Shown one piece after another: positions 22,572 through 24,819 of a stretch of DNA of 24,819 nt. Origin of the DNA: Candidatus Kerfeldbacteria bacterium (GTDB taxonomy: Bacteria; Patescibacteriota; Patescibacteriia; UBA9570); the NCBI GenBank assembly GCA_016207285.1, contig JACQPW010000044.1, positions 1 through 24,819 on the forward strand, in the 5' to 3' direction. Within the stretch, counting starts at the first letter, position 1, and each line of letters opens with the position of its first letter. Below the pieces are notes generated by a model that was not told where the DNA came from, did no database searches, and saw only the letters and a program-made list of their open reading frames with translations. Made by a program: the position numbers and the translations under genes.

Positions 22572-24079
22572 GGGCACAGCTTGGACGAAATGCATTGCTC
22601 TTGGCCGCTACCTCCGCCGGTAGTTATGTCTTTGGTTTGGTCCGTGATCGTTTACTCGCCAGCACCTTTGGCGCCAGTCGTGAGGTAGACATTTTCAATT
22701 CCGCTTTCTTACTGCCAGATTTGATCATGAATCTATTTGCCGCCGCGCTGACCGCTGCCTTTATCCCGGTATTCGCTAAAGTGGTGACACGCAGTGGTGA
22801 TGAAGCCGGCTACCGAGCAGCCAATGAACTCCTCACGGTCACGGTGAGTGGTGTACTGCTGGCAGACGTGGTCGCTTATATTGCTTTACCCTGGCTAGCA
22901 CCCCTCATTGCTCCTGGTTTTAATGCCGCTGATCTGGCCCAACTAGTGACAGCCAGCCGTTGGTTGTTGTTATCACCATTTTTGTTTGGCATCAGTATTT
23001 TGTTCGGCGCTATTTTGCAAGGCAAACACCGGTTTGTAGCGTATGCCATTTCGCCGATGCTGTATAATATCGGGATTAGTTTGGGAATTGTGTTCTTGTC
23101 ACCGTGGTTCGGAATCAATGGCGCCATTATTGGTGTGGTGATTGGTGCGAGCGCTCATGCCGCTGTCCGTTTACTGGCAACCATGCGTCTACGCTACTAT
23201 CCCAAGTTCCACCACACAGCCTTTCGGTCACCAACCGTCAAAGCAACCCTGGCGTTAATGGCACCACGCATTCTTGGCCTGCTGGCGGTTCAAGCGACGT
23301 TGTGGACATTTAATGCCGTCGGTTCCACCTTAAGCGCCGGTAGCGTTTCAGTATTTAACTTTGCTCGCAACTTTCAAAGTTTACCGGTCAGCTTTATTGG
23401 CATTGCGTTGGCGACAGCTTTGTTTCCGATCTTGGCGCACGACTATGCCCAAACCAATAGTAGTCAATTAGTAGACACCACTCGACGGGCTCTGCGCAGC
23501 GTTTTATTTCTCACTTTACCGGCCATGGTAGGGATGATGTTTGTGAGCACACCGTTAGTAGCCACCTTCCTGGGGAGCGGCGCGTTTGATGCCGCGGCCA
23601 TTCAGCGCACCAGCGTCACCTTGATCCTGTTTGCTCTAGTCATTCCACTAGAAAGTGTCCAACATATTCTGGCACGAGTGTTCTACGCGCAACATAATAC
23701 CACGACACCAGCGGTCATTAGTATCATCGCAGCGGTGCTGAATGTGGCGGTGTGTGTAATCGCTGTCCAGTGGTTTGACCTGCTTGGTTTGGTGATTGGA
23801 TTCATTACCACGACGCTGGTCATCGACGTTGCCTTGGTGTGGCGCTTGAACCGCGTTGGGCAAAAACTGTTTGATCGCTCTGTTTGGGAATTAATAATGA
23901 AATCCAGTTTGGCCTGTGGAGTGATGGCGATAGCGGTAGGGATAGTAGGACAGCTAGTCCAAGGAAACTTCTTGCAATTGATCATGCTGTCTGGAACTGG
24001 CATACTGTGTTATATGGCTATGAGTTATGTGCTGCGCATGCCTGAATATAAACAGTTACTAGGGCTGATCAAACGATGA
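22568..24079 (+). CDS. murJ: Lipid II flippase MurJ (MviN family)
   Basis: 503 aa, the normal length for MurJ, with about 14 membrane helices. It moves lipid II, the peptidoglycan precursor, across the membrane. The N-terminus (SYVFGLVRDRLLASTFGASREVDIFNSAFLLPDLIMNLFAAALTAAFIPVF) is diagnostic of the family: arginine in VRDRLLA, the acidic residue in SREVD and the AFIPVF motif. Further conserved parts are FNFARNFQSLPVSFIGIALATALFP and ESVQHILARVFYA. It overlaps both neighbours by ATGA junctions. Confidence 0.93.
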   Translation: MRAQLGRNALLLAATSAGSYVFGLVRDRLLASTFGASREVDIFNSAFLLPDLIMNLFAAALTAAFIPVFAKVVTRSGDEAGYRAANELLTVTVSGVLLADVVAYIALPWLAPLIAPGFNAADLAQLVTASRWLLLSPFLFGISILFGAILQGKHRFVAYAISPMLYNIGISLGIVFLSPWFGINGAIIGVVIGASAHAAVRLLATMRLRYYPKFHHTAFRSPTVKATLALMAPRILGLLAVQATLWTFNAVGSTLSAGSVSVFNFARNFQSLPVSFIGIALATALFPILAHDYAQTNSSQLVDTTRRALRSVLFLTLPAMVGMMFVSTPLVATFLGSGAFDAAAIQRTSVTLILFALVIPLESVQHILARVFYAQHNTTTPAVISIIAAVLNVAVCVIAVQWFDLLGLVIGFITTTLVIDVALVWRLNRVGQKLFDRSVWELIMKSSLACGVMAIAVGIVGQLVQGNFLQLIMLSGTGILCYMAMSYVLRMPEYKQLLGLIKR

Positions 24080-24819
24080 AACGCATTTATTGGATCATTG
24101 GAATTGGTATCATAGTGGTTGGCATGATCACCGGCGTAGTGGGATGGCAACAGCGTGTGCTGATTAAAGACTGGGTAGCGGCTCGACGCACACCGGCTGT
24201 ACCGGTAGCGGTGACGTATGAAGGGATTGCTGAATCACAGAAAACACTGAATAAGAATGAAGAACTTGGAATCACAGAAAACACTGAAGAAGCATCTGAA
24301 GACACTGAAAAGACAATTGTGATTCCGAAAGAATTAAACTTGGCCATTCCGTTTACATCGCAGGCACCGTTTGCGAACTGGGATGCCGTGCATGAAGAGA
24401 CGTGTGAAGAGGCCTCCATTTTAATGGCCGGCAGATTTTTACTGGGTCGTGGCATTGCCGATGCGCAAGATGCCGAAACCGCGATGCTTGAAATTGTCGC
24501 CAGTGAAGAAAATGATTTTGGCTACGGTGTCAGCATTTCGGCTGAACATACGGTTGAGGTATTGGTATCGATCTATCCCAGTTTAGACGCCGAGGTGGTG
24601 TTTGATTTTAGTTGGGATGATGTGAAAACGGCCTTAGCCCAGGGCTATCCAGTGATTGCCCCGGCGGCCGGTCGAGAACTCGGCAATCCTAACTTTACTG
24701 CTCCTGGTCCGCTGTATCATATGTTGGTGATTAAGGGGTATACCGATCAAATCGTGATTACGAATGATCCAGGTACACGTAAGGGGGCTGACTACACCTA
24801 TAGTTACGATACCTTATAC
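24076..24819 (+). CDS. Membrane-anchored C39-like cysteine peptidase (3' end cut by window edge)
   Basis: 248 codons to the right edge, open. One N-terminal membrane segment (~5-24) is followed by a low-complexity Glu/Thr/Lys linker (~55-90) and a C39_2-type papain-like domain: NLAIPFTSQAPFANWDAVHEETCEEAS with candidate nucleophile Cys110, His215 in LYHMLVIKGY, and Asn230/Asp231 in TNDPGT. The catalytic domain therefore faces outside. It starts with an ATGA overlap at the end of murJ, so a role in envelope or peptidoglycan-linked protein processing is plausible. The missing end should be short, because the triad is already complete. Confidence 0.85.
   Translation, partial: MKRIYWIIGIGIIVVGMITGVVGWQQRVLIKDWVAARRTPAVPVAVTYEGIAESQKTLNKNEELGITENTEEASEDTEKTIVIPKELNLAIPFTSQAPFANWDAVHEETCEEASILMAGRFLLGRGIADAQDAETAMLEIVASEENDFGYGVSISAEHTVEVLVSIYPSLDAEVVFDFSWDDVKTALAQGYPVIAPAAGRELGNPNFTAPGPLYHMLVIKGYTDQIVITNDPGTRKGADYTYSYDTLY
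24232..24288 (+). repeat. 20-bp direct repeat in the peptidase linker, read in two frames
   Basis: The 20 bases at 24232-24251 recur exactly at 24269-24288, 37 bp apart. Because 37 is not a multiple of three, the two copies are translated in different frames (ESQKTLN against GITENTE). They encode part of the hydrophilic linker between membrane anchor and peptidase domain. Confidence 0.85.

Overview
The window looks like a piece of chromosome from a bacterium of the Patescibacteria (CPR) type. This is inference: short genes tightly packed with ATGA/TGATG overlaps, many small membrane and secreted proteins without obvious relatives, a primary sigma factor beside dnaG, an unusual double-domain ThyX, small zinc-ribbon proteins and no mobile-element genes. 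TGA is used as a stop, so this is not a TGA-recoded lineage. Base composition is mostly near 45-50% GC, with one strong exception at 1135-2721.

Left region (1-4000): two paralogous secreted proteins on the minus strand (1-1016, cut by the window edge, and 2912-3802). Each has a signal peptide, acidic thrombospondin-type-3-like calcium repeats and a C-terminal amicyanin-like blue copper domain. Between them lie a GC-rich ALDH12-family delta-1-pyrroline-5-carboxylate dehydrogenase gene and a decayed, truncated copy of the promoter and first codons of the gene at 3940. This shows a segmental duplication followed by replacement or insertion. Next comes a four-gene plus-strand operon (3940-6733) with its own promoter and hairpin terminator: a 77-aa protein, a large probable zinc metalloprotease lipoprotein, a 147-aa helical protein and a Com-like zinc ribbon.

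Middle region (6801-14032): a DoxX-like membrane protein; a membrane-anchored HtrA/DegP serine protease; tRNA-Arg(CCG); a DUF2207-type membrane protein coupled to a secreted CBM-like/carboxypeptidase-regulatory-like protein; two overlapping membrane-protein genes; a palindromic tRNA-derived repeat; tRNA-Asn(GTT) with a perfect consensus promoter; and two small membrane proteins.

Right region (14038-24819): on the minus strand a macromolecular-synthesis cluster reads dnaG, dnaG C-terminal domain (shifted frame), rpoD, thyX and a membrane-anchored accessory gene, followed by a decayed fragment of a second thyX 3' end. Upstream of dnaG is an 862-aa secreted multi-domain surface protein. Divergent from it is a plus-strand operon: zinc-ribbon protein, MurJ lipid II flippase and a membrane-anchored C39-like cysteine peptidase that runs off the window.

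Three structural themes stand out. Many starts sit only 6-9 nt after a TATACT-type -10 element, implying leaderless mRNAs. A palindromic TCCGCC-NNN-GGCGGA repeat is inserted in frame in rpoD and in a secreted-protein gene, with compensatory base changes. In three places an accessory segment is flanked by a fragment of a neighbouring gene (2821-2915, 12702-12823, 14038-14098).
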